From: Casuarina equisetifolia
Lineage: Eukaryota; Streptophyta; Magnoliopsida; Fagales; Casuarinaceae
Direction of reading: 5' to 3'
DNA length: 64,000 nucleotides
Assembly (NCBI GenBank): GCA_028551475.1
Contig: CM052355.1
Coordinates: 18,125,543-18,189,542 of the forward strand
The notes beneath the pieces are model-generated. The model saw nothing but the letters and a program-made list of their open reading frames with translations. It was not told where the DNA came from and made no database searches. This document shows, piece by piece, positions 47,311 to 61,050 of this stretch. Numbering within the stretch: position 1 is the first letter of the stretch; every line of letters starts with the position of its first letter. Position numbers and translations under genes: made by a program.

Positions 47311-50300
47311 ATGGATTTGGTGTCTGGATACAAGGTCGCCTAAATCTCTCCCTACTATTTAATTTTGATTTTTTTTTTGTCATATCACGTTTATTATCGA
47401 ATGTCGGATCCTCTATATGTAATGCATGTTCTTCCGCATTTAAATTGTAAGGCAATCAATAAGTAACTCGAGTTATTTCGATGTTTGAGCTCATCGTTTT
47501 CGTATTTTTTCTTTGGCTATTCCATGATGGTGCTATCACTTTATTGTCTATGGGTTTACTGTTTATCATGCGTGATTGATTTTCTCCGAGTACCGCGGGC
47601 AGCACATATTTTTTGGCTCTTTATGTGGATGTTGTTTGGTCTGTGAGGCATTCCATATATGATGCACTAGATTTTCTGGGCAGTGGCAGTTGTGCTTCGC
47701 ATTATGTGTTTTTATGTAACCAAGCGACGAATTATTATGCAGGGGGTTGTTGGACTTGTTTTTGGCAATGAGAATTCTGCCTCCAATGAAGACAGGTATT
47801 TTCTCTTCTATTTTTGTGGTATTTATGGGTTTAAGCAAGGAGTCTGTGATTCGTATTCCTTTTGGATTTTTCTCCTGCTGATCAAAGGTTCTGAAAGAAC
47901 TTATTGAGAGTTGCGTATGTGCAGTCTATGACTCATAAAATGATTTGCCTTCTTATATTATACCCCTCTGACCAAATATCTATACCCTTGCATTGCTGTT
48001 GGTGCTTTGTCAGTGTTAGGAGAGGTAAAGTCCATATAATTCTCTGAAGGCTGATAGATGATTAATAATGTATTATCCATTGGAAGGATGGTTAATGTGA
48101 AAATGTGTTTGATCTGATGAGCATCTTCCAAGAAGTATGCATTTGTTTGGTTGATGCAGCTGGTATCCTGTTATGGACTATATTCTTTACTCAAAAACGA
48201 ATGGCCTCTCTTTCCTGAAAAGTCGGTGGCCTTTCCTCAGTTGTATTCTTAAGTCCTAAATTTTCTGCAATTTTCTTTGCTTTGTTACTTGTTGTCATTC
48301 ATTTGTTTGATTAGAGATTTGGACCATGTATTTCTTTGTAAGTAGGCAATATTTTATACCAAAGAAGTATTTGCCATGTGTATTTAATCCACTGAATGCT
48401 TTGTACTGATAGCTATGTTGAGCGCTTGCTGAACCGTATAAGCAATGGTCAACTGGCAGAAGACAGGAGAAGTGCTATGGTTGAGCTTCAGTCAGTTGTA
48501 GTGGAAAGTCAAGGTGCCCAGCTAGCATTTGGTGCAATGGGTAAGTGTTTCTTTCTTTCCTGTAGAAGTGGGTATGTCTTTTACTGTGGTAGCTTTCTAT
48601 GACATGTTCTGTTTACTCTTGCAGGGTTCCCTGTAATTATGGGGGTCTTAAAAGAAGAACGTGATGATGTTGAAATGGTGTCCATTCTATCTTTCCTTCT
48701 TATTTCACTTCGCTTCCTTTGTTTTTTCTGTTCTTGGTTCAATTCCTTAGCTAAAACTAAAATTTATGTGGAAAAAGTGTGAGGATGGTCCTCTGACTTC
48801 CATGCACAGCCTCCTCATATTTCTCATTAGGCCTTGAATATAAATGTTTAGGCTCGTTTAAGTTTAGCACTTACATGCTTTTCAGTGTCAGCTGTCTTCT
48901 GTGCTGAAATACCTTATGCTTTAATGATTAAACTCAATGGTTCCTAAAGCCCACTGGCTCAGTCCATTTTCTTTTTGCAAATTTATCTTGTGATTTCCTC
49001 TATTTGTGTAAGCCTTTTTCTTCATATCTGGATTCTGGTATTTTTCATTTTACCAAGGTAGCACTTTGACCCTGGTTTGAGCAACCATAAGGATTTTGTC
49101 TCAATACTTGTTGTGCGGAAAACATTCATGATCATAATTTCAGGATTTAGTTTTGAGAGCATTCAGATTATTGAGATGTTTCTGCAACTGTCATGCTAGA
49201 AAGTCAGATATTCTATTCTGATGAGACTCTTTTGTGGTCATTGATAGAAACTGATTGCATGGGACATAATGCTTTCTTCTCCTGTTCTTTTTTATTTGTT
49301 TGTATAAGTAAGCACATTGCAGTAAAAAGAATCATGAGGGATGTAATCCTAGTATGTACGGCGTATACAGGAGTAACTTACAAAAATAAAAACTAATATC
49401 TAAAATTCAAAAGGTCAGAGAAATCCCACCAAACTTGAGACGCTTCTGTATGTTTGTTGCAGATGAAAAATAATGCACTCTTGCTACTTTGTTTAATTGT
49501 CTAGCCTGCAAGATTGGTTGATATAACTGTCCCTTCTTCCATGAACCAAATGAATATTTTGGTATTAAGGAATTGCTTTCACTATCATGTCCTGAGACTA
49601 AGTAATAAAATGAGGTAATCCATTCCTTTTGTACAGGTTCGAGGTGCTCTAGAAACTCTTGTGGGTGCACTGACTCCCATTGAACATGCAAAAGGGCCAA
49701 AGAATGGAGTTAAACCAGCTTTATTGAACACTGATTTGCTTTCCAGAGAAGCAGACAGCATTTCTCTTCTTCTAAGTCTGTTGGTGAGAGCTCTTCACGG
49801 TTAGATTTTGGGTCATCATGAAGACGTCACTAATTGCATTCTTTGGTTTATGATTGTTTCTTTTTCTTTTCTTTTCTGCTTGGTTTATGCAAAGAGTTGC
49901 ACAATCTTTTTCAATTTTTTTTTCTTTTGTGTTTTTCAGTCAGAGGAGGATTTCTATGTAAGATATTATACTCTTCAACTCTTGACAGCACTCCTGACTA
50001 ATTCTCCAAATAGGTATTAATGTTTTAGCTACTATCTTGCTTCTGTGCTTTAGCTTTTGGATTCTTTTAAGTTGGGCTGGAGAGAATTTTTTCTGAGTTC
50101 TTCTTCAGGTTACAGGAAGCCATACTGACCATTCCTCGTGGTATTACTCGGCTAATGGATATGCTAATGGATCGTGAGGTAGAGAACATATTCATGGAGT
50201 CTTGCTCCTGCTAAACCTTTATCAAATTTAGTGTTTTATTTTATCATAGGAATATGTCTCTGCTGTAGAATATTTTTTAGGTGTGACCTTATTTGGTAGG

Positions 50301-53300
50301 AAAAATTGGATATCATATATATAATGTCCTGGCTATTTTTTATTTGTGTCTGTTACTCCTTCACTTTAGAACTTAACTTGGTGGAAACTTAAAGGGAAAG
50401 ACTAATCTATCTTAAATGGTTTGAAAATCCCTGTATTTTCATTTGAAATGGTTGCGGTTGTTTTAGGTTATCCGAAATGAGGCCTTACTGTTGCTTACTT
50501 ATCTGACCCGTGAAGCTGAGGTAAGATTCGCTGCCCAGTTCATCATTTAAACCTGCCCTTTGAAAACTAGTATGATTTCTTTACTAAGTGATACAGTTTT
50601 GTGATTTTAGGAGATTCAAAAGATTGTGGTATTTGAAGGTGCATTTGAGAAGATCTTCAGCATCATCAACGAGGAAGGAGGTTCAGAAGGTGGTGTTGTT
50701 GTACAGGTGATTTATTGGTACTCAATTTGGAATTGTTGTTTAATCATCTTATTCTCACTTTTTTGCTGATAAAGCACTTGCATATGCAAGCAACTTTCGT
50801 TTATCGAACTTGCCATCTGAGTGAGAGAGTTCTTTAAAAGATAAACTAGCGGACAAAATGGATCAACCTCAGATTTTGTTTTGAACATTTTACTTCAGCA
50901 GGGACTTTTTTTAGTTATGATGCTACTTGTAGCGTAAGATAAGGTGAATTTCTGTCTTGTCACTGCCTTTTAAGATTGCCATGAATGTACTTTATTTTGT
51001 CCTTTCATATTCTTTCTTCTTATGGTAGGTTGGTTATCTACCATGTGCTAGTTAATCACTTAGTTAAGAGAAAACATATATAATGCATATGATCAGTTAT
51101 CATGATGTTGATTCCTCTCTGATTCTCATTGCTCAAACACATATGGAAATGTCGATAGTTAGAAGAAATGGATTCATTCCTTCTTCCTTTACAAAGTCCA
51201 TTTCTAGAGTTTTTCCCGTGTCAGAACTTGGGGCAAAATTTTGATGCGCCTGCATCAAATTTATGGTCATTAATCAGGGTTTCCATGGGTATATAGTTAT
51301 TTCTTTATTCCACTATTTTTCTTTACAAGCATTTCAGAGTTCCCTGAATATCTTGGTTAAGAAACTATTATCATGTAACTGTGCAGGACTGTCTTGAATT
51401 ATTGAACAATCTTCTCCGCAGTAACACATCTAATCAGGTATGCAGCTTTTGTAGTTATATCATTTATGCGTAAGTTTCTTTCCTGCTACTAATTATTTAG
51501 ATATGTTTCAGATACTACTGAGGGAGACAATGGGATTTGACCCCTTGGTATCAATTTTGAAACTACGGCGAAGTACCTACAGTTTCACCCAACAAAAGGT
51601 TAGATACTCAAATGTGTATAAATCTATACAGTAGACCTTTGGATATGATGTCACAGAAGACTTACCGGTATTTATTGTCCTTGAAACAAATGCCATGCCA
51701 GTAGACAATTATTCTCCTCAGCGTGTTAGAGACGATTAATTTATTAATGGTGGGAGGTCCAGAGGCTGATCCTGGAAAAGATGCAAATAAGCTGACGAAT
51801 AAAACAACTCTGGTTCAGGTTTCTTACCAACTTCTTCTGTGCTGTGCTTAGTACCTTAGAAACATTTTTACAGCTGTATCTTATTCTGTATTTTGTGCAT
51901 TGTTTGTAGAAAAAAGTATTGGATCATCTTCTGATGTTGGGTGTTGAAAGCCAGTGGGCACCAGTAGCAGTCCGTTGTGCGGTGAGATTACTATTCTGGG
52001 TGTTCTTCTATCCCACCCCCCCTCAGTCTCTCTTGCACTCATATACAGACTTGAGAAACATACACATTGCGTATAGAGAGAATTGGAAGACGAGATGTTC
52101 CATATTGCATTAGGCTTCTACTTGAAATTTCTGCTTCCTCATCCTAAGTTTTGCCTTGTATTCCTCCTGATATGAGAATTGTTTCTACTATATGGAAGGA
52201 TATTGCAGATGATGTCTATATGCTGGCCTTCTCATTCAGCAATCGCAGTAGTTTAGTGTCAATTACTTTTTTGTTATTAGGTGGATAGATAACAATCTCT
52301 ATGTTTCTGTTATGTTTTCTCATCCTGCCCTTTTACATAGGATAGTAACTTTCACAGGCTATATTGGATTATGAGGAAGTTTGAAGTTAAATGTTCATGT
52401 TTTATTCACTTTTGTCAGGCGTTGAGATGCATTGGTAATCTAATTGCTGGACATCCAAAACATCTTGACATCCTTGCAAGCAAAGTTCTTGGAACAGAGC
52501 CACAAGTTGAACCTGCTATGAACTCATTATTGCGAATCCTTTTGCGGACATCTAGTATGCAAGAGTTTGTTGCAGCTGATTATATTTTCAAGAACTTTTG
52601 TGAGGTTGTACACGTTATAAGATTCATTGTGCTTTATTGTTTCTTGACCTTGTGTGCATAGAATTCATTTTGATTTTCTATTGTTTGTTTGTTCCATTCA
52701 TTCGAAACAGAAAAATGCCAACGGCCAAGCAATGTTAGCATCCACGTTAACTCCTCAACCAAATTCAATGACTCATGCTCCCCTTGAGGATGATGTGAAC
52801 ATGTCATTTGGAAGGTCCGTTTAATCCCTGTGCATTTGGACTGCATTTTCTGTTGATTTCTCTATTTTGAGTTTGGTCAGTGCATTAAACTATGTTACAT
52901 GAACGAAACGCAAATCATCACATGATTTCAATTTTTAGTTTGAAAAAACTACTTTTGATGAATAAACCTTAGAAGTGTTCTTTCTCATGCAGCATGCTGT
53001 TGCGTGGTCTTACATTGAGTGAAAATAATGGTGATCTCGAGGTAATCTGATGCTTTATGTTGCATAAGTTCGAAATACAACATTTAATAGCTGAATTGTT
53101 GGATTTTCTCATCTTATCTTTATGTACAAATATAATGACCTTATTATAAGCACTGTATTTGGGGTGCTTGCGATGCGGGATCTGTCTAGTTAATATTTTG
53201 ATACTGCAGACTTGTTGCAGAGCTGCTAGTGTTCTTTCTCATGTATTTAAGGACAATATCCAGTGCAAGGAAAGGGTAAGCAATCGCATTTCCTTCTTGT

Positions 53301-55928
53301 GTCTCTCTTCCCTTGCACCTATTGCTTAGTATGCTTAACAGATTTATCTTTTGTGAAAGTCCTCATGTACGTTTGTGCATCTCCATTTGTGATTTACTAT
53401 TTCTTTCACTTTACAGTAGAAAAAAGAATTACTGTCATGATTTCAGAAGTGATCAGGAGTACGACTGCACTGGATTTGGACATATTGCTTTTTTGTTATT
53501 AGTTACAAGTTCTTCAAAGGATAGTGGGGAATTTTTTCTTTTGGCTGAGCAAATATGACAATAGGTTCCCTCATCACCATTTGTACTAGCTGCTGCAAAA
53601 TTTACTGAAATTTCTGTGTAAAATTTTTACTTCTTTCAACTAGTCCTTCTGGTTGTCTAGATGTATGGTCCTAGTCAGAGTTCATTATCCTCCATACTTC
53701 ATACAATACAGAGGGAAGTTTGTGTAATTAATATGAACTTTTTACAATCATATACAATAGCTACTGTTGAAATTTCTTTTCCACACGCCATTGGCCACTT
53801 TGCTTGCAACTTATAAAGCATCGACCATAGGTGGAAAATATGTTTCTGCAAGAGAAAGTTTTGAGTTAGGTAAACTGGTACCTCCGGAGGGTGAAGATGA
53901 CTTTTGCACTTACGCTATTGAAGAGGACAAGTGTCAATAAACAAAAAAGAAAAAACGAGGGGAAAAAAAGGAACTTTGTTTTCTTTGCTGAAAATTCTTT
54001 GGATGCAAAAAATGATTCTCGGTTATGATATCTAATCTCATTAGGAAATTTCCAGGTTCTACAAATTGAACTTGAGGAACCAGTGCCATCCCTTGGAGCA
54101 CCGGAGCCACTAATGCACCGAATGGTAAAATATATGGCTCTTGCCTCTTCTATGAAAAATAAAGAAGGAAAACGAAGGACATCGGGAGATCTGTATGTTC
54201 AACCAATCATCTTGAAATTGCTGGTCACATGGCTAGCTGATTGCCCTAATGCAGTGCATTGCTTCCTTGATTCACGTCCCCACCTTACATATCTGCTTGA
54301 GTTGGTGTCAAATTCCTCTGTAACAGTATGTGTAAGGGGTTTGGCAGCAGTTCTCTTGGGAGAATGTGTGATTTTCAATAAGTCCGATGATAATGGAAAG
54401 AATGCTTTTGCAGTAGTTGATGCAATAAGCCAGAAACTTGGGCTTACATTATTTTTCTTAAAGTTCGATGAGATTCAGAAAAGCTTCCTTTTTGCCTCTG
54501 CAAAGTCAGCTCAGCGTCCTAAACCATTGACAAGATCTACTGCTGCTAGTATGGCAGAGATTGAAGATGCTGAGAAGAATGATTCTTCTGATCAAAATGA
54601 TGTGGATCATCCCATTCTCTCAGCAGTTTTCGATGCTGAATTTGTGAACACTGTTAAGAGGTTGGAGGCAGATATCAGAGAAAGCATTGTTGAGGTCTAC
54701 AGTCACCCAAAGAGCAAGGTGGCAGTAGTGCCAGCAGAATTGGAGCAGAGAAGTGGGGAAAATGATGGTGAGTATATCAAGAGGCTGAAAACATTCGTGG
54801 AGAAGCAGTGCTCTGAGATACAGGTATTTTTCTATCTACAACTTATGCTTTTCTTTTCTTTTTCTTTTTTCTTTTTAAATAATTTTTTTTCTGAAAGACA
54901 TCAAAAGAATAATGGGGCGAATACCAGTAAGATATGATATATCAGTTAAGTTGGTTACTCTATTTTTTTTTTTTTTTGGTTCACGTGGATGACTAGACAT
55001 GATGTTATGTTCCTAGGTGGATTTCTGTAATCCCCTCTTGACTATTACAAATGGTGTCCTCAAATCTTTACCATGCTGTTTCGCTGCTGTCAACATTTTT
55101 TGTATTCTAAGTACACAGCGAGTTAAAGCATGTTCTTGGAAATTTTTTACAGTGAGTCCGACAATATTTATTGCCTCTTACATTATATTTATCTCTAATG
55201 GCAGTGTCACTCACCTTGAATGATGCATAAGAGTTGGTGAATAAAAGACAATTGGAATGATTGTAACAGAATTACTCTGGACATTTCGTTCACGGATTGT
55301 TTAGCATTTGTGGGACTAGATTGGACTTTGCCTTTATTTTTAATTTTTTTGCCTTCCTCTTCCTCCTGTCCTCTAGGACCTTCTTAGTCGGAACGCACTG
55401 TTGGCTGAGGAGCTTGCAAAAACGGGTGGAGGTGGTTCTTCCCAGCATGAGCAGAGAGTGGGCGGGGGCTTGGATCGGGTCCAGGTTGAGACGCTGCGAA
55501 GAGATCTTCAAGAAACATCTCAACGGTTGGAGATGCTGAAAGCAGAGAAAGCAAAGATTGAATCAGAGGCATCCATGTATCAAAACTTGGCTGGGAAGAT
55601 GGAATCGGATCTAAAGAGCCTATCTGATGCTTACAACAGTCTTGAACAGGCCAACATCCATCTGGAAAAGGAAGTGAGAGCTTTGCAGGGTGGAGAGCCG
55701 TCCACATTTTCAGATGTGGAAGCAATAAAGGCAGAAGCAAGGGAAGAAGCCCAGAAGGAGAGCGAAGCAGAATTGAATGATTTACTTGTGTGCCTTGGGC
55801 AAGAACAAAGCAAGGTTGAAAAATTAAGTGCAAGGCTGCTAGAGCTAGGGGAGGACGTTGACAAACTGCTTGAAGATATTGGAGATGATAGCGGGCTGCC
55901 TGAAGATGTTGAAGAGGAGGAAGACTGA
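47311..55928 (+). CDS. GC6: Golgin candidate 6, p115/Uso1-type vesicle tether
   Basis: p115/Uso1 proteins tether COPI/COPII vesicles to the Golgi; GC6 (MAG4) is the plant form. I read 19 exons: 47311-47334, 47743-47795, 48413-48540, 48625-48677, 49637-49783, 49940-50013, 50109-50178, 50467-50520, 50611-50706, 51387-51437, 51512-51598, 51705-51818, 51910-51981, 52419-52604, 52711-52814, 52993-53041, 53210-53275, 54056-54823 and 55377-55928. All join in phase to 915 residues, about the length I recall for Arabidopsis GC6 (At3g27530). The start MDLVSGYKGVVGLVFGNENS is typical. Residues to about 680 form an armadillo-like Uso1 head, with LLSLLSEEDFYVRYYTLQLL, AILTIPRGITRLMDML and ALRCIGNLIAGHPKHL. 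A coiled coil covers about 750-895, and the tail is acidic (EDVEEEED). Exon 12 uses the acceptor CAGTAG at 51704; a nearer-looking CAG would break the frame. Confidence 0.95.
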
Positions 55929-56742
55929 ATTGAATATATATTGGGGAAGTGGGGGCAAATCACACACCCTCCCGAGCCTCATCAAAGCTGTGTCTTAATA
56001 GCTCGCTGCTGCCCTGCATTTAGGTTTGCTTTTGTTTTCCCATTCGTTTAATTGTATTTCCTCCTCGGGCCAAAGGCAAAGGTCGTTCTGCACCCTAAAA
56101 ACAGTGTCTCTGTGTAAATTAACGTGGACTAATGTTAATGGTTTATTGGTGTTCAGTCACTATTTGGGTGTATGCCATGTTTGGTTTTTGTTAATTACCA
56201 TTCTTCATAAGCATTACACAATACCTAATTGTGGGGTTATATTTTACTTAATGATCTCTGCCACATTGCACATTCTTCATAGAAGCAAAACAGAACTACA
56301 CCAAAATTGAAGCCGAGTTAACAATTTGGTCCATCAAGCAGTTTGTAAACATTGGATCAATCATCGTAGGCACGGACGATCCTCTTGGGTCCTATGGAAA
56401 GTGTCTGATGCATGGCATCTAGCAATGTCTTTTTAATAAATACAGATATAGCGATTTGAAGGAGTCATTGATGAGAAGGGTAACCGAAATTACCATCCTG
56501 TCGTTTCAGATTCTAAGAAAACCCAGCAGTTAATAATTAAGGGACAAATTAAAATTCTGGGACGGTGAGTTGCAGAAAGCTCTTTCTTTGTTTTCTATAT
56601 ATGGTTCGGTGAATGGAAAGAAAGGATAAGCTCGACATACGATGACGTGGCGTGGTAACTGGTGTGACGCGGACACACGCATATATGCATTGTGTGAGGA
56701 AGTACAAGGGAAAACGAAGAGCGGAAGAGCGATTGGATCGGT
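55929..56742. other. GC6 3' UTR and glucuronokinase promoter
   Basis: GC6 3' UTR is probable up to about 56300. A TATATAT sequence at 56596-56602 lies 141 bp before the glucuronokinase ATG and could be its TATA box. A TGACGTGG bZIP-like element sits at 56643-56650, near or just after the predicted start of transcription. No gene seen. Confidence 0.45.
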
Positions 56743-56975
56743 ATGGATGGGAGTGTAGCTTCCTCGGAGTCCACTACTCGGTGTGCGATCCAGCACAAGG
56801 CCTATGCCAGGGTGGGGCTTCTCGGAAACCCCAGCGACGTCTACTTCGGCCGTACGATCTCATTCACGCTCGCCAACTTCTGGGCTTCCGTGCGCTTGCA
56901 GCCCTCCGATGAGCTCGTCATCAGCCCCCACCCCACCCACGATCTCGTCCATTTCCACTCTCTAGACCACCTGGT

Positions 56976-57011
<36 letters not shown>

Positions 57012-60000
57012 ATGTGATTATACGTGCATTTGCATACTGTGTATAAATGTGTCTTGGGGTTGCTTTGGTGAGCTTGATCTGCAATGCTGCCGCTTGGAAG
57101 TTGGAAGATATCTGTTCTTGAATTATGGATAATTTAGGTTTTTTAGGGTACAGTGACTTTGGTATTTCATGGGAAAATAAGAAGCTCAAATTATGGATAC
57201 ATTCCGCTTCATGGAAGTTTCTATAAAACCCTGCTTGCCTTTTGGGTTTATATCTGAATGCGTTTTAGATTCGATGAGTAGCTTGCATTTGTTATCTCTT
57301 AAAAAAAGAAAAAAATAGTTTGACCGAATTTCAAGGTAGATCTTGGTGTTATTTTTTTTATTTATTATTTTTTCCTTGGATTCGAGCATCTAGTTTTCTT
57401 TGTTCATGAGTGTGTTTGGAGTCAGTCGGATTAATATACAGAGATTGGAATACCATGGTATTTGACATTATCTTAGTCCTCCTTCATCATGCGAATGATT
57501 CTAGATTTGATGAGGATTAAAATAGTCTTTCCTCTGTTTACAGGTGAATCGGTTGAATAGTGAAGGTTATTATGGAGGTGTACGGTTGCTTATGGCAGTT
57601 TGTCGAGTTTTCTATAACTATTGCAAAGATAACAAGATTGATATTCATGGTGGGAATTTCACTCTCTCATATGATACTAACATCCCTCGTCAGGTAGAGG
57701 TTTAAACCCGTTCTTCAAGAGATCACTTGCATCTGCTTTTCTTTTTTCTTTTTCTTTTTTTCATTTTGAATATCATTTTGTCAATTGTCATACACAATTC
57801 TATGTATTTTATTTTTCTCATACTCAAAGTCTGTTTTCTTGGCGTTAAGGATTATCCTGCATTGAGGTAGAATGTCGTGGAATGACATTTTATGGCCTTA
57901 GGAAGATGTTCATGTTCAATAGAATATCTTTGTTGCTGATCTTGATTTCTTTTGCCATGGCATTTGTTAGGCAAATCCAGTATACCCTGCCACCAAGGCT
58001 GCCAGGAATATTACACGTAGGAATCTGAATGTTTGGACCTTTATGCACGCCAGATGTTATTTGGTTTAATTAGGATCTGATAAGATACTATAATCATGGC
58101 TCAAGAACCATAAGAACGAATTCACATACATATTTTTGCTTGTGGGACAAAATGATTGGCAAGTATAATTCCCTTCCTGCTTGTAACAAAGTGCATGGAT
58201 GTCTTTTGTTTTACCTGTGTTACGAATTGTCCTTCTGTTGCTGTTAATGTTTCTATTGATTTTGTATTGGACTTTATATGTGATTCTTCTGGTTTTTGCA
58301 CCATGTGGCTTAAGTTATAATTTTGACATTTCAGACAGGACTTTCAGGTTCTAGTGCTATTGTATGTGCCGCCCTAAGCTGCCTTCTAGACTTCTATGGA
58401 GTTAGGCATTCGATTAAAGTAGAAGTCAGGCCTAATCTTGTCCTTGCCGCAGAGAAGGAACTGGGAATTGTTGCCGGTCTCCAGGACCGGGTGGCACAGG
58501 TTTATGGGGGCCTTGTTTACATGGTATATGATTCAAGATTTAACTCAGCTCATGCATATATTATGGGTTAATATTGAAATAAAATACATGTTCAATATTT
58601 CTCTCTGTAGGATTTTAGCAAGGAATACATGGATGACTTGGGGCATGGCATCTACACGCCCATGGATATTAGTCTTCTTCCACCTCTTCATCTCATCTAT
58701 GCTGAGAATCCTAGTGATTCAGGGAAGGTAAGATTTGAACCACGGCTTTGTTTTCCTTCCTAACTTATACTTATCTCTATTCTTTTTTTCTTTTCAAATG
58801 GCTGATTATTCTCAACTGATATAGTTCTGCATGATTTCTAAAATCTCATTTGCTCTTGAGGTAGCCTTTATGCTAAGAAAAGGCCTGCAATAGTTTTTTA
58901 AGTTTCCAAAAAGCATACTCAAAATTGGACACGTCTATTCATTGCCTTGTATCTGGTTAGGGGGGAGTAGTGGAGACCAGTAATACTTTCAACTTGGTTT
59001 GATGGTCTTATAACCAGATGCTATCTACTTTTCCGCCCAACAAGTAAAGACGATGTGATCTCTTTTGCAATCACGTGGTTTTCCAGTTTTGCATTACTTT
59101 TGATTACTTGCCCACTCTTTGGGATTTTCTTAAAAAAGAAAATATTGAGTGTGAGAGGTCGAGAAAGTATATATTTTGATAGTCCAGGATTTATACTACC
59201 ATGTTTTTTCAACAACAATTTCTGTGGAAAGCTAGTTCATTAGACATGAAGTTTTAAATTTCGACTATCCTTACAAAATGAAAGAGGTTAGTATATCAAA
59301 AGCAAGCTAGCTGATTCATGAAATTGAAGCTTCAAAAGAATATTCTAGCCTACTTCTAGCAACTCAGTCAGGGTCTCTGCAAGAGGACCATCCTCCCTAT
59401 GACATTTTCTGCAAGTGTAATGGGAGAATTAGTAGTGCTAACGGACTATTGGTTAATGCAGGTCCACAGTACTGTGCGCCAAAGGTGGCTTGATGGCGAT
59501 GAGTTTATAATATCATCAATTCAAGAGGTAGCAAATTTAGCAGAAGAAGGAAGAACAGCATTGCTAGAAAAGGATTATTCCAAACTTGCAAAGCTCATGA
59601 ATCGGAATTTTGATCTTCGAAGGTAAGAACTTTCCATGACTTAGACTGTTAAAATCACATTTGAGGAGAAGCCGCGGCTTATTATTAGTCTGACACGAGA
59701 TCGGCCAACTTGTCCCTATTGATGCTAATTAGTTTCCATCTGCATGGGGAGCATGCACTTAGTGTAATATAATATTCTTTTTGGGGTAAATAATGCTATT
59801 CCGATTAGAATAATAGAACTGTTTAAATATGGAACAGGAGCATGTTTGGCGATGCTGCCCTAGGCGCTCTAAACATAAAAATGGTGGAGATTGCGCGCAA
59901 GGTGGGAGCTGCATCGAAATTCACTGGAAGCGGAGGGGCGGTAGTCGCATTCTGCCCAGATGGGCCTTCACAAGCAAAGCTTCTGGAGGATGAATGTCAA

Positions 60001-60081
60001 AAGGCTGGTTTTATTGTTGCACCGGTGCAAGTTGTTCCGTGTTGTCTTAATGATGATGAACTCCAAACCCTGAAAAAATAG
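56743..60081 (+). CDS. GLCAK: Glucuronokinase (GHMP kinase superfamily)
   Basis: Glucuronokinase phosphorylates D-glucuronate to glucuronate 1-phosphate, the step of the inositol-oxygenase route feeding UDP-glucuronate to cell-wall polysaccharide synthesis. Six exons (56743-56973, 57544-57693, 58335-58523, 58611-58727, 59462-59622, 59838-60081) join in phase to 363 residues, the length expected for the Arabidopsis enzyme. Motifs are AYARVGLLGNPSDVYFGRTI near the N terminus, EGYYGGVRLLMAVCRVF, the GHMP ATP-binding loop TGLSGSSAIVCAAL at 128-141, ELGIVAGLQDRVAQVYGG and the C-terminal KFTGSGGAVVAFCPDGP. All GHMP landmarks are intact, so the enzyme should be active, presumably in the cytosol. A (CT)15 tract follows the donor of intron 1. 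Arabidopsis counterparts from memory are At3g01640 and At5g14470. Confidence 0.94.
56980..57009. repeat. (CT)15 microsatellite in glucuronokinase intron 1
   Basis: About 15 CT units start 7 bases after the exon 1 donor site. Length variation here is likely between individuals. Confidence 0.9.
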
Positions 60082-61050
60082 GAACCCGGAAGCAAAGGCT
60101 AGCTCCGGCCTTTTCTGTCCCAAATCCTGAAGAGAACGTGAATAAAACAAGAAAGAAGGCCTTATTTGTGTGGAACCTGCAACTTTTTTTGTTGATGTTT
60201 CATTTTGCATATACCATGATTAAAGAGCATCAACCAGTCTAAATAAAGGGGCACATGTACAAATGAAAGTGCCCAAATTCTCACTACTGCGCCCATGCCC
60301 AAACCCGGCGGTGGCGGCGAATTACCAACAATCATTAGCCTTTTTCCTCTCTTTGGGGCTCACTCATTAGGTCTTATTCTGACCTTTTAGTGGATGCAAG
60401 TTCGAACATTATTCCAACTCTCCGTATTCATAGACCAAACCCACTTATTTTGAAATAAGAAAGTTTAACTTCCACCTGGAAGTTAGCCTATGGTAGCACA
60501 CTTCCAGCCAAGGCAACAAGGCCTAGAAACTAAGCATAAGTCGGCTGCTCCCGTGAAAACTCAGAAGATACTACAAAAGGATCCCTTTACCGTTGACCTT
60601 ATACAAGATTCCATTCAACCTTAAATCCAACATATTATAAAGCAGACAGAAAAAAAAGAGTATATGGAATGCTTGATCAAAATTCCAATAAATATCCTAA
60701 CCCCATATACATTATATAACGAAAGTTCGATGAGAAACTATACTAGTTAACTAACTTCCCGATACAAATTTTCTCACCTAATCTTTGGTCATTCTCCATT
60801 AGATCGTTAATTCAACTTCCCAAATCCCACTAAATTGCATGATCTAAGAAAAAAGAGGGAAAAAAAGAAAAATAAGAACGCCCCCTACCTGTCTGAATCT
60901 ACAATTACTCTACATGACAACAAGTTACAGTAGAAATGCTTTGTTGAAGCACTGAAGTTACTGCTGCAGGTGAAGATCAATCATACCGGTGGAAGATCCG
61001 GCTTCAATTTTTCTATCCAGTGCTAAAGATGTTTACCATATGGAAGAAAC
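60082..61050. other. Convergent 3' flanks of glucuronokinase and the uncharacterised gene
   Basis: The two genes converge. About 150 bases on the left look like glucuronokinase 3' UTR, and a few hundred on the right should be the 3' UTR of the minus-strand gene. The middle is AT-rich and empty as far as I can see. Confidence 0.5.

Noticed and set aside
51720-51735. CTCCTCAG as acceptor for GC6 exon 12
   Set aside because: Splicing there would put the next codons out of phase and hit a stop; the acceptor at 51704 keeps the frame and restores the conserved LLSVLETINLLM region.
55384-55833. 149-codon minus-strand ORF opposite the last GC6 exon
   Set aside because: Shadow of the coiled-coil coding strand; composition (Leu/Ser/Pro-rich) is what the antisense of Glu/Lys-rich codons gives.
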